The notes beneath the pieces were generated by a model. It worked only from the letters and a program-made list of their open reading frames with translations. It did no database searches and was not told where the DNA came from. A stretch of 31,422 nt of DNA from PALSA-1006 sp036171275 (GTDB lineage Bacteria > Pseudomonadota > Gammaproteobacteria > Burkholderiales > Gallionellaceae), in assembly GCA_036171275.1 (NCBI GenBank), contig JAVHQT010000086.1, forward strand, positions 1 through 31,422. The letters run 5' to 3'. Below, one piece after another: positions 1 to 8,873 of this stretch (the first letter of the stretch is position 1; every line of letters starts with the position of its first letter). Both the position numbers and the translations under genes were made by a program.

Positions 1-61
1 AGCTCGCCACCTAAATTCACTTACAAAAGTTGCACTTCAGAGTTGAATCCGCCTTATCATT

Positions 62-91
62 GCAAAATAAATGATGCCATTATTTATTTGC
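62..91. promoter_or_regulatory. Imperfect inverted repeat upstream of MFS gene
   Basis: An AT-rich imperfect palindrome has outer arms GCAAAATAAAT and ATTTATTTGC around a GATGCC centre. It lies about 80 bp before the chosen start of the transporter, so it could be an operator or a transcript hairpin. No promoter boxes are convincing in 1-172, and I see no gene there. The function is inferred from position only. Confidence 0.25.
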
Positions 92-172
92 TTCATTTGT
101 TACAATCACCGTCGCCTAATGCATACTTTCGCTGCGCAACCCCCAGCCCTACTGACCGGACATTTCACCCTT

Positions 173-1741
173 ATGAATCACGCACCCTTCACCTCCACCC
201 AGCGAAACGTCATCGTTGCCGCCTGTTTTGGCACTTTTCTGGAATGGTATGATTTTCTTACTTTTGCCTCGCTTGCTACCTATTTCAGCCTGCTATTTTT
301 TCCTCCAGACAATCCTGTTGCGGCTCTTTTGGCGAGCTTGGCGACCTTCGGCGTGGGGATGTTGATGCGTCCTGTCGGTGCAGCGATATTAGGTTCTTTG
401 GGTGATAAATACGGACGACGGCCGATTTTTATCAGCACGATTTTGCTGATGGGACTTTCGACCTTTGCCGTTGGACTGTTACCAACCTATGCGCAAATCG
501 GCTTAGGTGCGCCCGCCTTGCTGTTACTGTTGCGGCTAATCCAAGGCTTTGCTGTCGGTGGCGAAATTGGCGGCGCTGCGGTTTATCTTACCGAGCATTC
601 ACCGGCAAAACAGCGCGGATTTTATACCAGCGTTTTGCAGTTAATGGGGCCTTTAGGTATGCTGGCTTCCACGCTGCAAGTTGTGCTGTTGCAAAGCTGG
701 CTCAGCGATGCTGACTTCCACAGCTGGGGCTGGCGCGTGCCTTTTATTTTATCGATCGTTCTGTTGATCATTTCGCTCAAAAGCCGCTTGGCGATGATTG
801 AATCGCCGGTTTTTTTGCAGATGCAAAGCAGCAATACGCTTTCCAACACTCCGTTGCGTGAATGCTTTCGTGAGCGCCGCACCTTGGGGCGAATGGCGCT
901 CTTGTTTTTTTGCATTTCCGCCGGCGGCTCATTGTTGTTTTTTTCCTCTCAGGTCTACACCACGGTTTTCCTAAAAAACGTAGTGAAACTCGAACCGCAA
1001 CTCGCCAGCACCTTGGTCATGTCCAGCACCCTCTTGCTGTTTCCTTTAACGATTTTATTTGGTTGGCTTTCCGATAAAGTCGGCCGTCGTCCGGTTTTAT
1101 TAGCCGGTTTATTGCTTGGATTTCTGTCGATTTATCCTGTTTATCAAGGGCTGTTGCTGTATGGCAATCCTGCCTTGGCGCGCTTCAATCAAGCCGTTTC
1201 CGTCACCCTAACTGGAACACAATGCCATTACAGCCCGTTTTCTCCCGTCGCCAATGATTGCGAAAAAAACCAAGAATTTCTGTCGAAACTCGGGATTGTT
1301 TACACCTTACGGGACGGATCACCGACTCAGCTGCGCTTTGGCGACTACCCCGCACTAACTGACTTTGCGCCAAATCATCTCAAAGACGTGTTAATTATTT
1401 CGGGTTGGCCCGAGCACGCTGATCTCGCACAAGTCAATTTCTGGATAATTTTCTTGCTCCTCAGTATTCCGGTGACCGCACTTGCGCTGATTACCGGGCC
1501 GCAAACCGCAACGCTGGCCGAGCTTTTTCCGGCACGCACGCGCTACACCGCCGTGGCATTACCGCACAATTTAAGTGCCGGTTGGATTGGTGGCTTATCG
1601 CCATTTATGGTGACACTGGTTGGCATTAAAGCTGGCGATTCCCTAGCTGGGATTCTTTATCCAGTCGGATTATTAGGCATCGCTTTGCTGGTGGGCTTTT
1701 TGTTTTTACCCGAAACGCGCAATACTTCGCTAGCCGAATAA
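173..1741 (+). CDS. MFS transporter, metabolite:H+ symporter (MHS) type
   Basis: This is a 522-residue inner-membrane protein with about 12 hydrophobic segments. The opening GTFLEWYDF is typical of the MHS (ProP/ShiA/KgtP-like) branch of the major facilitator superfamily. Motif A appears twice, as LGDKYGRRP after TM2 and LSDKVGRRP after TM8, and AELFPARTRYTAVAL is the usual late MHS motif. A soluble loop of roughly 80 residues, with two cysteines, lies between TM9 and TM10; similar inserts occur in related proteobacterial transporters. The frame is open upstream from an ATG at 71, but the family start falls about ten residues before the EWYDF motif, so the ATG at 173 is preferred; its ribosome site is weak. 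The substrate cannot be told; organic acids or compatible solutes are typical of the family. It is monocistronic and convergent with the next gene. Confidence 0.85.
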   Translation: MNHAPFTSTQRNVIVAACFGTFLEWYDFLTFASLATYFSLLFFPPDNPVAALLASLATFGVGMLMRPVGAAILGSLGDKYGRRPIFISTILLMGLSTFAVGLLPTYAQIGLGAPALLLLLRLIQGFAVGGEIGGAAVYLTEHSPAKQRGFYTSVLQLMGPLGMLASTLQVVLLQSWLSDADFHSWGWRVPFILSIVLLIISLKSRLAMIESPVFLQMQSSNTLSNTPLRECFRERRTLGRMALLFFCISAGGSLLFFSSQVYTTVFLKNVVKLEPQLASTLVMSSTLLLFPLTILFGWLSDKVGRRPVLLAGLLLGFLSIYPVYQGLLLYGNPALARFNQAVSVTLTGTQCHYSPFSPVANDCEKNQEFLSKLGIVYTLRDGSPTQLRFGDYPALTDFAPNHLKDVLIISGWPEHADLAQVNFWIIFLLLSIPVTALALITGPQTATLAELFPARTRYTAVALPHNLSAGWIGGLSPFMVTLVGIKAGDSLAGILYPVGLLGIALLVGFLFLPETRNTSLAE

Positions 1742-1810
1742 TCGTTGCTAAATACCGGGAAAGCGCATAGCCAATACAATGCTAAGCTATTGATTATTCT
1801 ATTGTTTTAA

Positions 1811-1858
1811 GAAATTAGTTTTATGAAATTAGTTTTATGAAATTAGTTTTATGAAATT
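1811..1858. repeat. Tandem repeat, 14-bp unit, about 3.4 copies
   Basis: Three perfect head-to-tail copies of GAAATTAGTTTTAT occupy 1811-1824, 1825-1838 and 1839-1852, followed by a partial GAAATT. The array lies in the 162-bp gap between two convergent genes. A short GATGCAT direct repeat follows near 1860-1880. No GC-rich terminator hairpin is evident in this gap. The array is non-coding and probably arose by slipped-strand copying. Confidence 0.9.
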
Positions 1859-1903
1859 CGATGCATAAACGATGCATCTCATTATCCCGCGCTTGCTTAA
1901 CGC

Positions 1904-2689
1904 TCACTCTTTTTCAGTGTGGTTTTCAGTGTGAGTTAGCTGTGCCGTGTCAGGCTGTGGATTAGAAACGAGTTCATTTTCATTGGGAAATAGGCCTCGA
2001 AAAGCGGCATATAGCGAAGTTACCATAATCGGCAACAGCAGTAGCCAACCTAGCATCATCGGCAAAGAAGCGGTGATGGCAAACAATAACATGATGATTC
2101 CGTAAACCGACAACGGCGCCAAATTTTGCAGAAACACTTGAATACTGGCTTTCATCGCCTGCAAGGGCGCAACGCCTTTAAAAATCACTAGCATTGGCGA
2201 AAATTGATTGGCCATCATCAGCACGGTAAACAGAGCCATGCCGATTATGATCGACAGCCCTGCATTTGCCACCGCTTGCACAATCACACTCGGATCGTCG
2301 GACGGGACACTGCCCATTAAAATGCTCACCAACGCGCCGCCGCCCGTCAGCATCATTACTCCAAAAATCAGCAATTGCGCCATCAACATCAACCCACCCA
2401 ACGTGACTAAGCGCGAAGTGTTGTGCTGAAATCCGGCAAATAAATGCGCCAATTCCAATTCTTGATCTTGCTCCAAGGCCTGACAACCCACCAGCAGTCC
2501 GGCGTAAAGTACAGGAAAAAGCAAGCTGCTCAGTGCTTCGCCAAGCACGGGAATCGCGGCAATTCCCATTAGACTTACCATGGCAATAAAGGTGATTACC
2601 ACCCACAAAACTGGGCTTTTTTTAAATAAATAAATGCCTTGTTTGACCCATAACCAACCGTAACTTGCGCTTAGTTTTTGTGCCTTCAT
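1904..2689 (-). CDS. BPSS1780-like integral membrane protein
   Basis: This is a 261-residue polytopic membrane protein of unknown function. It resembles the BPSS1780 family: a short N-terminal stretch of the type KxxASYGWLWVKQGIYLFKKSP, then about six hydrophobic segments, then a polar tail rich in Thr, Glu and Asn. The start is the ATG at 2689, which matches the family N-terminus and lies one base after the thrB stop, so the two genes are translationally coupled. An upstream in-frame start at 2734 would lie inside thrB and is not preferred. The gene trio DUF2782, thrB and this protein recurs in betaproteobacteria, often near polA, but polA is not in this window. The role is unknown. Confidence 0.75.
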   Translation of the reverse strand: MKAQKLSASYGWLWVKQGIYLFKKSPVLWVVITFIAMVSLMGIAAIPVLGEALSSLLFPVLYAGLLVGCQALEQDQELELAHLFAGFQHNTSRLVTLGGLMLMAQLLIFGVMMLTGGGALVSILMGSVPSDDPSVIVQAVANAGLSIIIGMALFTVLMMANQFSPMLVIFKGVAPLQAMKASIQVFLQNLAPLSVYGIIMLLFAITASLPMMLGWLLLLPIMVTSLYAAFRGLFPNENELVSNPQPDTAQLTHTENHTEKE

Positions 2690-2690
2690 T

Positions 2691-3647
2691 TTAGCTTTTC
2701 TCACTGAGCCAAACCGCGTCTGCTGCGGTGGCAATATGCTGTTGTAAAATATGTTTAAACACTGCCGGATTATGTGGTTTCACTATTTCACCTACACGCG
2801 GCAAATGCAAATCATATAACCGAGATAACCAAAAGCGCAGTGCCGCTAAGCGCAACGCCACTGGCCAGCTGTGCGCCTCTTCGTTTGTCAATGGACGGAT
2901 GGCGTGATAGGCAGTTAAAAAATATCGCACAAGTTCTTGATTTAATACAGAATTTTCACCCATACACCAATCATTAACCGTAATCGCAACGTCGTACAGT
3001 AATACGTCATGACAGGCAAAATAAAAATCAATTAGCCCTCCGACGCGATCGCCTTCCATCAATACATTGTCGCGAAATAAGTCGGCATGAACCACGCCAG
3101 ACGGCAAGTGTGTCAGCGTATTGTGTTGTTGAAAACTGATCTCGTCTTGTAGCAAACGTTGTTCTTCCGCCGTTAGAAAAGACTGTACTTGCTGCGCTGC
3201 ATTGCTTCGCCAAGACGCGCCGCGTGGATTGTCGATGCGTTCAGTAAAACTGCGTCCCGCGTTATGCATTTGCGCCAAGATCGCGCCGACAGCCGCACAC
3301 TGCGCTGCATTCGGTTGTAGCACCGACTTACCGGACAATCGACTGACAATACACGCTGGCTTGCCCTGACATTCACCCAAAAAACTGTTATTTGTATCCG
3401 CCACCGGACTGGGACACGGAATGCCATGTCGTGCCAGATGCGCCATTAGATTGAGATAAAACGGTAATTCATCTGCGCTCAAAATTTCAAACAGCGTCAG
3501 CACAAAACGTCCGTTGCTGGTGGTCACAAAATAATTAGTATTTTCAATGCCGGCGGGAATGCCCTGCAGCTCATGCAAACTGCCGAGTGAATACTGCTTC
3601 AGCCATGGAATAAGTTCGGACTCGGTAACGCGGGTAAATACAGCCAT
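2691..3647 (-). CDS. thrB: Homoserine kinase, choline-kinase-like type
   Basis: This cytoplasmic enzyme phosphorylates L-homoserine with ATP, the penultimate step of threonine synthesis. The 318-residue protein has the aminoglycoside-phosphotransferase/choline-kinase fold rather than the GHMP-kinase fold of E. coli ThrB. The catalytic loop HADLFRDN is at residues 187-194 and the metal-binding IDFYF at 206-210. The N-terminus (MAVFTRVTESEL, then ELQGIPAGIENTNYFVTT) is diagnostic of the alpha/beta/Pseudomonas-type ThrB. The ATG at 3647 gives the family start; a TTG two codons earlier is also in frame. It follows DUF2782 by 14 nt and abuts the BPSS1780-like gene. Confidence 0.93.
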   Translation of the reverse strand: MAVFTRVTESELIPWLKQYSLGSLHELQGIPAGIENTNYFVTTSNGRFVLTLFEILSADELPFYLNLMAHLARHGIPCPSPVADTNNSFLGECQGKPACIVSRLSGKSVLQPNAAQCAAVGAILAQMHNAGRSFTERIDNPRGASWRSNAAQQVQSFLTAEEQRLLQDEISFQQHNTLTHLPSGVVHADLFRDNVLMEGDRVGGLIDFYFACHDVLLYDVAITVNDWCMGENSVLNQELVRYFLTAYHAIRPLTNEEAHSWPVALRLAALRFWLSRLYDLHLPRVGEIVKPHNPAVFKHILQQHIATAADAVWLSEKS

Positions 3648-3661
3648 GCTCAAAACCTATT

Positions 3662-3964
3662 TTAAAATGAATAAATAATCCAGATTGGCACTCGCAAGCC
3701 AGAATCAAGACTCTCTTGCCGGGAAAACTTGCCGTCGCCTCGATCATCAATTAGATAATATGGCTTGCCGTGTTTGGGCGTGATCTTAATCATATATAAC
3801 CGGCCTTTAGCACGAAACTCTTCCACCGTTTGTTCGGTCTGTTTAGTAATTGTCACGGGTGGTTCGTTGCTGGCATTTGGACCAAGCGCAGGCGGTGCAT
3901 CGTCGGTTTCAGCCAATAAAACTGTTGAAACTCCAAGTAAAAAAGCTAATATAATCAAGCGCAT
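3662..3964 (-). CDS. DUF2782 exported protein
   Basis: This is a 100-residue protein with a signal peptide (MRLIILAFLLGVSTVLLA, predicted cleavage after LLA) and a conserved C-terminal domain. The domain contains a VEEFRAKGRLYMIKITPKHG-type stretch and then YYLIDDRGDGKF, which matches DUF2782. It is a predicted periplasmic protein of unknown biochemical role. It is first in a three-gene set with thrB and the BPSS1780-like gene. The codons for the signal peptide contain one copy of the dispersed 10-mer TGATTATATT. Confidence 0.8.
   Translation of the reverse strand: MRLIILAFLLGVSTVLLAETDDAPPALGPNASNEPPVTITKQTEQTVEEFRAKGRLYMIKITPKHGKPYYLIDDRGDGKFSRQESLDSGLRVPIWIIYSF
3948..3957 (-). repeat. Dispersed 10-mer TGATTATATT, copy 1 (in CDS)
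   Basis: An exact copy on the minus strand, in the sense direction of the DUF2782 signal-peptide codons (Leu-Ile-Ile-Leu). It is one of seven exact copies in the window. Confidence 0.8.
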
Positions 3965-4023
3965 AGAAATGTCCTTATCAATTTAATCCCTGTTTCACGG
4001 TAACGATTTACAGGTCTTTGAAT

Positions 4024-4221
4024 TTATTGCGGTTCTTTCGGTTTAACCGTTTTTGGGGTGTCATCGCGTAGCATGGCATCTTCGTCGTCATCCAACAAAA
4101 TACGACTAGCATTCCCTTCCATATCTTCGTATTGCCCACCCTTGACTGCCCAAATTAAAATTGCGACAAAGATTAAACCAAAGAAAGTCATGCCGGGGAT
4201 GAGGCTATAAATCACGTCCAT
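4024..4221 (-). CDS. ccoS: Cbb3 oxidase maturation protein CcoS
   Basis: This is a 65-residue protein with one N-terminal membrane helix (about residues 5-25) followed by AVKGGQYEDMEGNASRILLDDDE, the characteristic CcoS motif. CcoS is needed for insertion of heme b and copper cofactors into CcoN in organisms where it has been studied. It starts two bases after the ccoI stop and is the last gene of the ccoG-H-I-S assembly operon. The acidic tail is followed by a Lys/Pro-rich end. Confidence 0.92.
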   Translation of the reverse strand: MDVIYSLIPGMTFFGLIFVAILIWAVKGGQYEDMEGNASRILLDDDEDAMLRDDTPKTVKPKEPQ

Positions 4222-4223
4222 AA

Positions 4224-6704
4224 TTATTGACCTTTAAATAAATTCCGAATGCGCGCCGCATTGGCAATGACCAGCAATGAACTAATCGGCATGCTAATTG
4301 CAGCCATCAAGGGCGTGACATGACCCAGCATCGCCAGTGGCACCATGATGATGTTGTAAACAAAAGACATACCAATGTTTTGTTTTATAGTGCGCAGCGT
4401 TCGTCGCGAAAGCAGCGTCGCCAAACGTACTTTATCCAGCTCGTTTTGCATCAGCACGATGTCCGCACTTTCCACCGACACGTCCGTTCCAGAGCCAAGC
4501 GCAATGCCAACATCAGCGCGTATCAGCGCGGGCGCATCGTTCACGCCATCACCGACCATCGCCACGCATTCACCTTGTTGTTGCAAGGCTTGTATTACGC
4601 GATCTTTATCCTGCGGCATGACCTCTGCAATCACTTCCATCCCGCCTAATTGCTCTGCAATCGCTTCTGCCACCGGCTTGCGATCGCCGCTGAGTAAGGT
4701 CATACGAATTCCAGCTTCGCGCAAGGTGTTCACGAGTCCTCGTGCATCGGCTCGTAATGTGTCTGCCAACACGAACATGGCCAGATGTTGCCCCGCCAAT
4801 GCCAGATGAACACACGTTTGTGCTTGAGCTTCCAATGCATTGAGCTGAGATTGCAGCCCCTCATCTGCCACCACACCTTCGCGCTGCAACCAATCAAGCG
4901 TACCCAGCAAGAACCGCTCCCCCGCCACTTCAGCTTGTACACCCGCGCCTGCTATTGCTAAAAAATGTTGTGAGCTCAGTTGCCGAAAGCTGAGTTCGCG
5001 TTGCTCGGCAGCTTGCACAATGGCGCGTGCCACACTGTGCTCGGAATAGCGCTCGACCGCTGCCGCCATCGAAAGCATGCGCGCTTCATCTTGTGCCTGG
5101 GCAACCATTACCCGCTGCAAGCGCATTTTTCCTTCAGTGAGCGTGCCGGTTTTATCAAATACAAAATGCGTCACTTTTGACAAGGTTTCCAGCACTTCTC
5201 CGTTTTTAACCAAGATGCCATGTTTTGCGCCCAAGCCAGAAGCCACGGCAATTGACATGGGTGTCGCCATTCCAAGGGCGCACGGACAGGTAATGATTAA
5301 CACGGATGTGGCTGCCATCAACGCAAATTCAAATTGCCCCGCCCACAAATAATAGGTCATGCTGGCACAAATTAAGGTTGCCAAAACAAACCAAGGTACA
5401 ATCTGATCGGATACGCGCTGAATGGGTGCTTTGGATGATTGCGCGACCTCAACCAAGCGAATAATTTTAGCGAGCGCAGAATCTTGCATTGCAGCTTGAA
5501 CTTGCACCGTTAATACTCCGTTGCCATTTAACGTGCCGGCGGCAACGCGACTGCCCACATGCTTGCTGACCGGCATCGATTCTCCGCTTAGCATCGACTC
5601 ATCCACCGATGAATGTCCTTCGCACACCATGCCATCCATTGGGATTTTGCTACCTGGTTTTACCTGCACAAAATCGCCCACTTTGACGGCGCGAATTGAC
5701 AGCATTTTCTCCACGCCGTCTTGCAGAACCGTTGCCACACGAGGTTGCAATTCCATCAGCCGATTGGTCGCAGAAATTGCTTGATGCCGAAACATTCCTT
5801 CCAAGTATCGACCAATTAAAATGACAAAAGTCAGGTTAGTGACCGTGTCAAAATAAACCTCGCCACGCGTTGCTGGGTTAAGCGTGACATACATCGAATA
5901 CAAATAAGTCACCGTTAGCCCGATAGAAATGGGCAAATCCATGGTCAGTCGCAAATTGCGCAGCCCGACTAATGCACCCTTGAAAAATGGATAGCCTGAA
6001 TACAGCAGCGTGGGTGTTGCAACTGCCAAGCCCATCCAATGAAAAAAGTTGCGAAATTGCCCGTCTGCCGCTCCGCTATACAATGCAATGGAAATCAGCG
6101 CTAAATTCATCATGCCAAAACCTGCGAAGAACAGGCGAAACAACATGGCGCGATTGGCACGCTTCATTGCCCCTTCCGCTGTTTCAGGATCATAGGGAAC
6201 ACCTGCATATCCAATTGATGATAACTTATTGATTATATTAGATAATTTGACTTGATTATCTTGCCAGCGAATATGTAATCGTTTACCCGCCAGGTTAACG
6301 TTTGCGCTTTTTACGCCGGGAATGCGCATCATGCCGCGTTCGATTAGCCAAACACAGGCAGCGCAGTGGATACCTTCCACCAGCAAATGCGCTTCGCGCA
6401 AATCGCCCAAGCGATTAACAAACTCTGCTTGCACCTCGTCCAAATCGTACATTTCCACATCTTTTGGCGGGGTAGGCGGTGGGGAAAGCAACGTCCCTTC
6501 AGGCGTGCGTTGGTAATAGCCTTGCAAGCCCGCTTCGTAAATGGCTTCGCATACGGTTTGACAGGCAAAGCAGCAAAAGTCTCGCTGCGCGCCATCTAAA
6601 CTACTGTGTTGAGTTACGTCAGTAGGAATCGGTTGTCCACAATGAAAACACCCCGCAGAAGCGAGGTGTGCTGAAATTTTCTGCTGCATTTGAGTTGTTT
6701 GCAC
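4224..6704 (-). CDS. ccoI: Copper-exporting P1B ATPase for cbb3 oxidase (CcoI/FixI)
   Basis: This 826-residue inner-membrane P-type ATPase moves copper toward the periplasm for cbb3 oxidase assembly. The order is: an N-terminal cysteine-rich domain (C19, C22, C44, C45, C48), typical of CcoI; a heavy-metal-associated domain with CAAC at 114-117; membrane helices; the actuator motif SGES at 373-376; the ion-binding CPC at 473-475; the phosphorylation motif DKTGT at 517-521; and the hinge GDGVND at 718-723. The residue after the conserved SEH at 554-556 is Ser557, where most P1B ATPases have Pro. The GTG at 6704 is two bases after the ccoH stop; an in-frame ATG five codons later is an alternative, and neither has a strong ribosome site. 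Confidence 0.95.
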   Translation of the reverse strand: MQTTQMQQKISAHLASAGCFHCGQPIPTDVTQHSSLDGAQRDFCCFACQTVCEAIYEAGLQGYYQRTPEGTLLSPPPTPPKDVEMYDLDEVQAEFVNRLGDLREAHLLVEGIHCAACVWLIERGMMRIPGVKSANVNLAGKRLHIRWQDNQVKLSNIINKLSSIGYAGVPYDPETAEGAMKRANRAMLFRLFFAGFGMMNLALISIALYSGAADGQFRNFFHWMGLAVATPTLLYSGYPFFKGALVGLRNLRLTMDLPISIGLTVTYLYSMYVTLNPATRGEVYFDTVTNLTFVILIGRYLEGMFRHQAISATNRLMELQPRVATVLQDGVEKMLSIRAVKVGDFVQVKPGSKIPMDGMVCEGHSSVDESMLSGESMPVSKHVGSRVAAGTLNGNGVLTVQVQAAMQDSALAKIIRLVEVAQSSKAPIQRVSDQIVPWFVLATLICASMTYYLWAGQFEFALMAATSVLIITCPCALGMATPMSIAVASGLGAKHGILVKNGEVLETLSKVTHFVFDKTGTLTEGKMRLQRVMVAQAQDEARMLSMAAAVERYSEHSVARAIVQAAEQRELSFRQLSSQHFLAIAGAGVQAEVAGERFLLGTLDWLQREGVVADEGLQSQLNALEAQAQTCVHLALAGQHLAMFVLADTLRADARGLVNTLREAGIRMTLLSGDRKPVAEAIAEQLGGMEVIAEVMPQDKDRVIQALQQQGECVAMVGDGVNDAPALIRADVGIALGSGTDVSVESADIVLMQNELDKVRLATLLSRRTLRTIKQNIGMSFVYNIIMVPLAMLGHVTPLMAAISMPISSLLVIANAARIRNLFKGQ
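6230..6239 (+). repeat. Dispersed 10-mer TGATTATATT, copy 2 (in CDS)
   Basis: An exact copy lies antisense to the ccoI codons for NIINKL. A one-mismatch relative, TGATTATCTT, lies 12 bp further on, making a small AT-rich patch inside the gene. The flank ATAACTTATTGATTATA is shared with an intergenic site near 22190 on the opposite strand. Confidence 0.8.
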
Positions 6705-6706
6705 CG

Positions 6707-7258
6707 TTATTTAGCAAAGGCAACGAACACTTTTTGTTCCATTTCAAATATTCGCCCGTTTTGATCGACTTTAATCACCAAATCCCAGTTACCAGTTCGT
6801 GAAAATAAAAACGCACCTGCATATTTTCCGGGTGATATCTCCGCTAGGTTTAGTTTTAAATCAAACTTAGGGTCACCTGGCCACTGCGCTTCGATCTGAA
6901 CAATCGCTCCTTGTACCGGCTTGCCCTCTTTATCAACTAAACCAAGCTGCAACTGCGCCGGCGTACCGAGTAAAATAAATCGAGACGCCTCTTCGGATGC
7001 CAGTGGATCATTCGCCAAGCGCTGTGGAGAATACAACTTTGCTTGCCACCCTAAAGTAGAACGTTCGGACTGTTGTTGCACCCATTTTGCATCCTGCTGG
7101 TTATGATCCCTGACGGTATATTTCTCATCCAATAAACGCGTTGGGTGATGCAACACATTCCACAACATTCTGCCGTTGATTGTGACGCCGGCAACAACAA
7201 TCAGCACCAAACCAATGACCCAAGGATTGCGCCAGCCTTTTTGCTTTTGAGAAATCAT
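6707..7258 (-). CDS. ccoH: Cbb3 oxidase assembly protein CcoH (FixH)
   Basis: This is a 183-residue protein anchored by one N-terminal helix (about residues 12-30: NPWVIGLVLIVVAGVTING), with a periplasmic FixH-type beta domain. In that domain VDKEGKPVQGAIVQIEAQWPG-type and PGKYAGAFLFSRTGNWDLVI-type segments are recognisable. FixH/CcoH works with CcoI in cbb3 assembly and stays associated with the oxidase in some species. It sits 22 bp after ccoG and 2 bp before ccoI. Confidence 0.9.
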   Translation of the reverse strand: MISQKQKGWRNPWVIGLVLIVVAGVTINGRMLWNVLHHPTRLLDEKYTVRDHNQQDAKWVQQQSERSTLGWQAKLYSPQRLANDPLASEEASRFILLGTPAQLQLGLVDKEGKPVQGAIVQIEAQWPGDPKFDLKLNLAEISPGKYAGAFLFSRTGNWDLVIKVDQNGRIFEMEQKVFVAFAK

Positions 7259-7280
7259 CTTATGGTTATCCTATTGATTA

Positions 7281-8717
7281 TTATGGTTTTGGGCCATTGA
7301 AAACCGTATTGTATTCTGCTGCCATGGTTGGATCGTCCTGATTTTCCACACGGAATTGCAATTTAGTCACTTCTGCTTTGACGTTTTCTTCTCGCGCCTT
7401 GACAAATACCGTAAAGGAAGAAGATTTGCCATGCAGTGCCAACTGTTGACTATCGCCCAAAATAATTTGCTGGTTCTTAATACCGCCTTCGACACTCACG
7501 TGAATAAACACATCTTTATCTGTTTTGTTCAGCACCTTAAACGTGTATTTATTTTGAATCGATCCGTCACTCATTCTGACAAATAGAGGCTGACGTTCCG
7601 GTGCAACGCGTAATGTTAGCGCTCCTAAATGCGTCATTCCGTAAATAATACCGCTTAAAGCCAAGAACAGAATCCCGATGTAAACCCAGGTACGAGGATG
7701 TTGGTAAAGCTTTTTCACTTGCCGGCCTTCAATCTCATCTAAAGAAGCATAGCGAATTAAGCCGTGTGGCCGCCCCACTTTATCCATAATTGAATCACAG
7801 GCATCAATACACAAGCCGCAGGTAATGCAGCCAAGCTGCTGACCTTGACGAATATCGATACCGGTTGGACAGACTTGTACGCATTGGAAACAGTCAATGC
7901 AGTCTCCTGTTTTTGCGGCATCAACGGGAGCGCCACGGCGAATTTTACCCCTAGGTTCGCCACGAGAAACGTCATAGGTAGGCAAAATGGTTTGAGCATC
8001 ACTCATCACCGCTTGAATCCGTGCATACGGACACAACCACATACAAGTTTGCTCGCGCATAAACCCTGCGAGTACATAGGTTCCAATAATAAACATCACC
8101 AAAGTCACGGTCGAAATGATACCTAGATGGAGATGTGTCAAATCGTGCCAGTATTGATAAGCATCCACAAACCAGATGGTAAAGCTAATACCGGTTAGGA
8201 CTGCAATGGCGAGCCATATTAAATGTTTAATCACTTTCAGCCGAATTTTTCGAGCGTCCCAAGGTGCCTTTTCAAGCTTTAGCCGCGCGGTATGATTACC
8301 TTCAATCTTTTCTTCTAGCCAAGTAAACCAATCAACCCATGAAGATTGAAAACAAAAATATCCGCAAAACACGCGGGAAGCAACCGAAGTAACCGCAAAT
8401 AAAGTCATCGCCAATAACAGCAGCAGCAATGACAGCATCCAAATATCTTGTGGCAATATCGTGATGTTAAAACAGTGGAATTGCCGGTGTTCAATATCGA
8501 GCAAAATGGCTTGTTTGCCATTCCACCTTAAATACGGCATGAGAAAAAAAAGCAGCCAAAAAGATTGCGTATAATTTTTAAGCGTTCTAAAGCGTCCCGG
8601 CATTCTTTTCGCATGGATGGTTTTATCACCCATATTGACGTTCCACTCTTCGTGCTCGTTATACAGACTGGTTACACCGCCGATTTCAGCGGCTTGTTTG
8701 TGTGTTGTTTCACTCAT
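7281..8717 (-). CDS. ccoG: Cbb3 oxidase accessory protein CcoG (FixG/RdxA)
   Basis: This 478-residue membrane iron-sulfur protein has several N-terminal helices, including the conserved FCGYFCFQSSW at about 117-127 and CMWLCPYARIQ at about 225-235. Two 4Fe-4S motifs follow: C273-x2-C276-x2-C279-x3-C283P and C297-x2-C300-x2-C303-x3-C307. After a further helix comes a C-terminal Ig-like FixG domain. CcoG has been described as a cupric reductase feeding Cu(I) to oxidase assembly. It is first in the ccoG-H-I-S group. A separate promoter in 8718-8828 is likely because a terminator precedes it, but I could not identify its boxes with confidence. Confidence 0.95.
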   Translation of the reverse strand: MSETTHKQAAEIGGVTSLYNEHEEWNVNMGDKTIHAKRMPGRFRTLKNYTQSFWLLFFLMPYLRWNGKQAILLDIEHRQFHCFNITILPQDIWMLSLLLLLLAMTLFAVTSVASRVFCGYFCFQSSWVDWFTWLEEKIEGNHTARLKLEKAPWDARKIRLKVIKHLIWLAIAVLTGISFTIWFVDAYQYWHDLTHLHLGIISTVTLVMFIIGTYVLAGFMREQTCMWLCPYARIQAVMSDAQTILPTYDVSRGEPRGKIRRGAPVDAAKTGDCIDCFQCVQVCPTGIDIRQGQQLGCITCGLCIDACDSIMDKVGRPHGLIRYASLDEIEGRQVKKLYQHPRTWVYIGILFLALSGIIYGMTHLGALTLRVAPERQPLFVRMSDGSIQNKYTFKVLNKTDKDVFIHVSVEGGIKNQQIILGDSQQLALHGKSSSFTVFVKAREENVKAEVTKLQFRVENQDDPTMAAEYNTVFNGPKP

Positions 8718-8828
8718 TTCAATCCCCGTTAATTACTTAATTTTATTGTATAAATTATTTAAGAATTCTGCGCCTAAGCTCTAATTTCATAGACATTTTA
8801 TGCGCGGAATACCTAAGTCGATGGAATG

Positions 8829-8858
8829 AAAAAGGAGGAGGCAAGCCTCCCCCTTTTT
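8829..8858 (-). terminator. Intrinsic terminator after the ccoNOQP transcript
   Basis: A near-perfect GC-rich stem (AAAAAGGAGGAGGC against GCCTCCCCCTTTTT, one A-C mismatch) has a CAAG loop and T-runs on both sides, so it can act on either strand. It lies just after the stop of the 40-codon gene and separates the oxidase structural genes from ccoG. Confidence 0.88.
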
Positions 8859-8873
8859 GATTCTTGCAACGAA

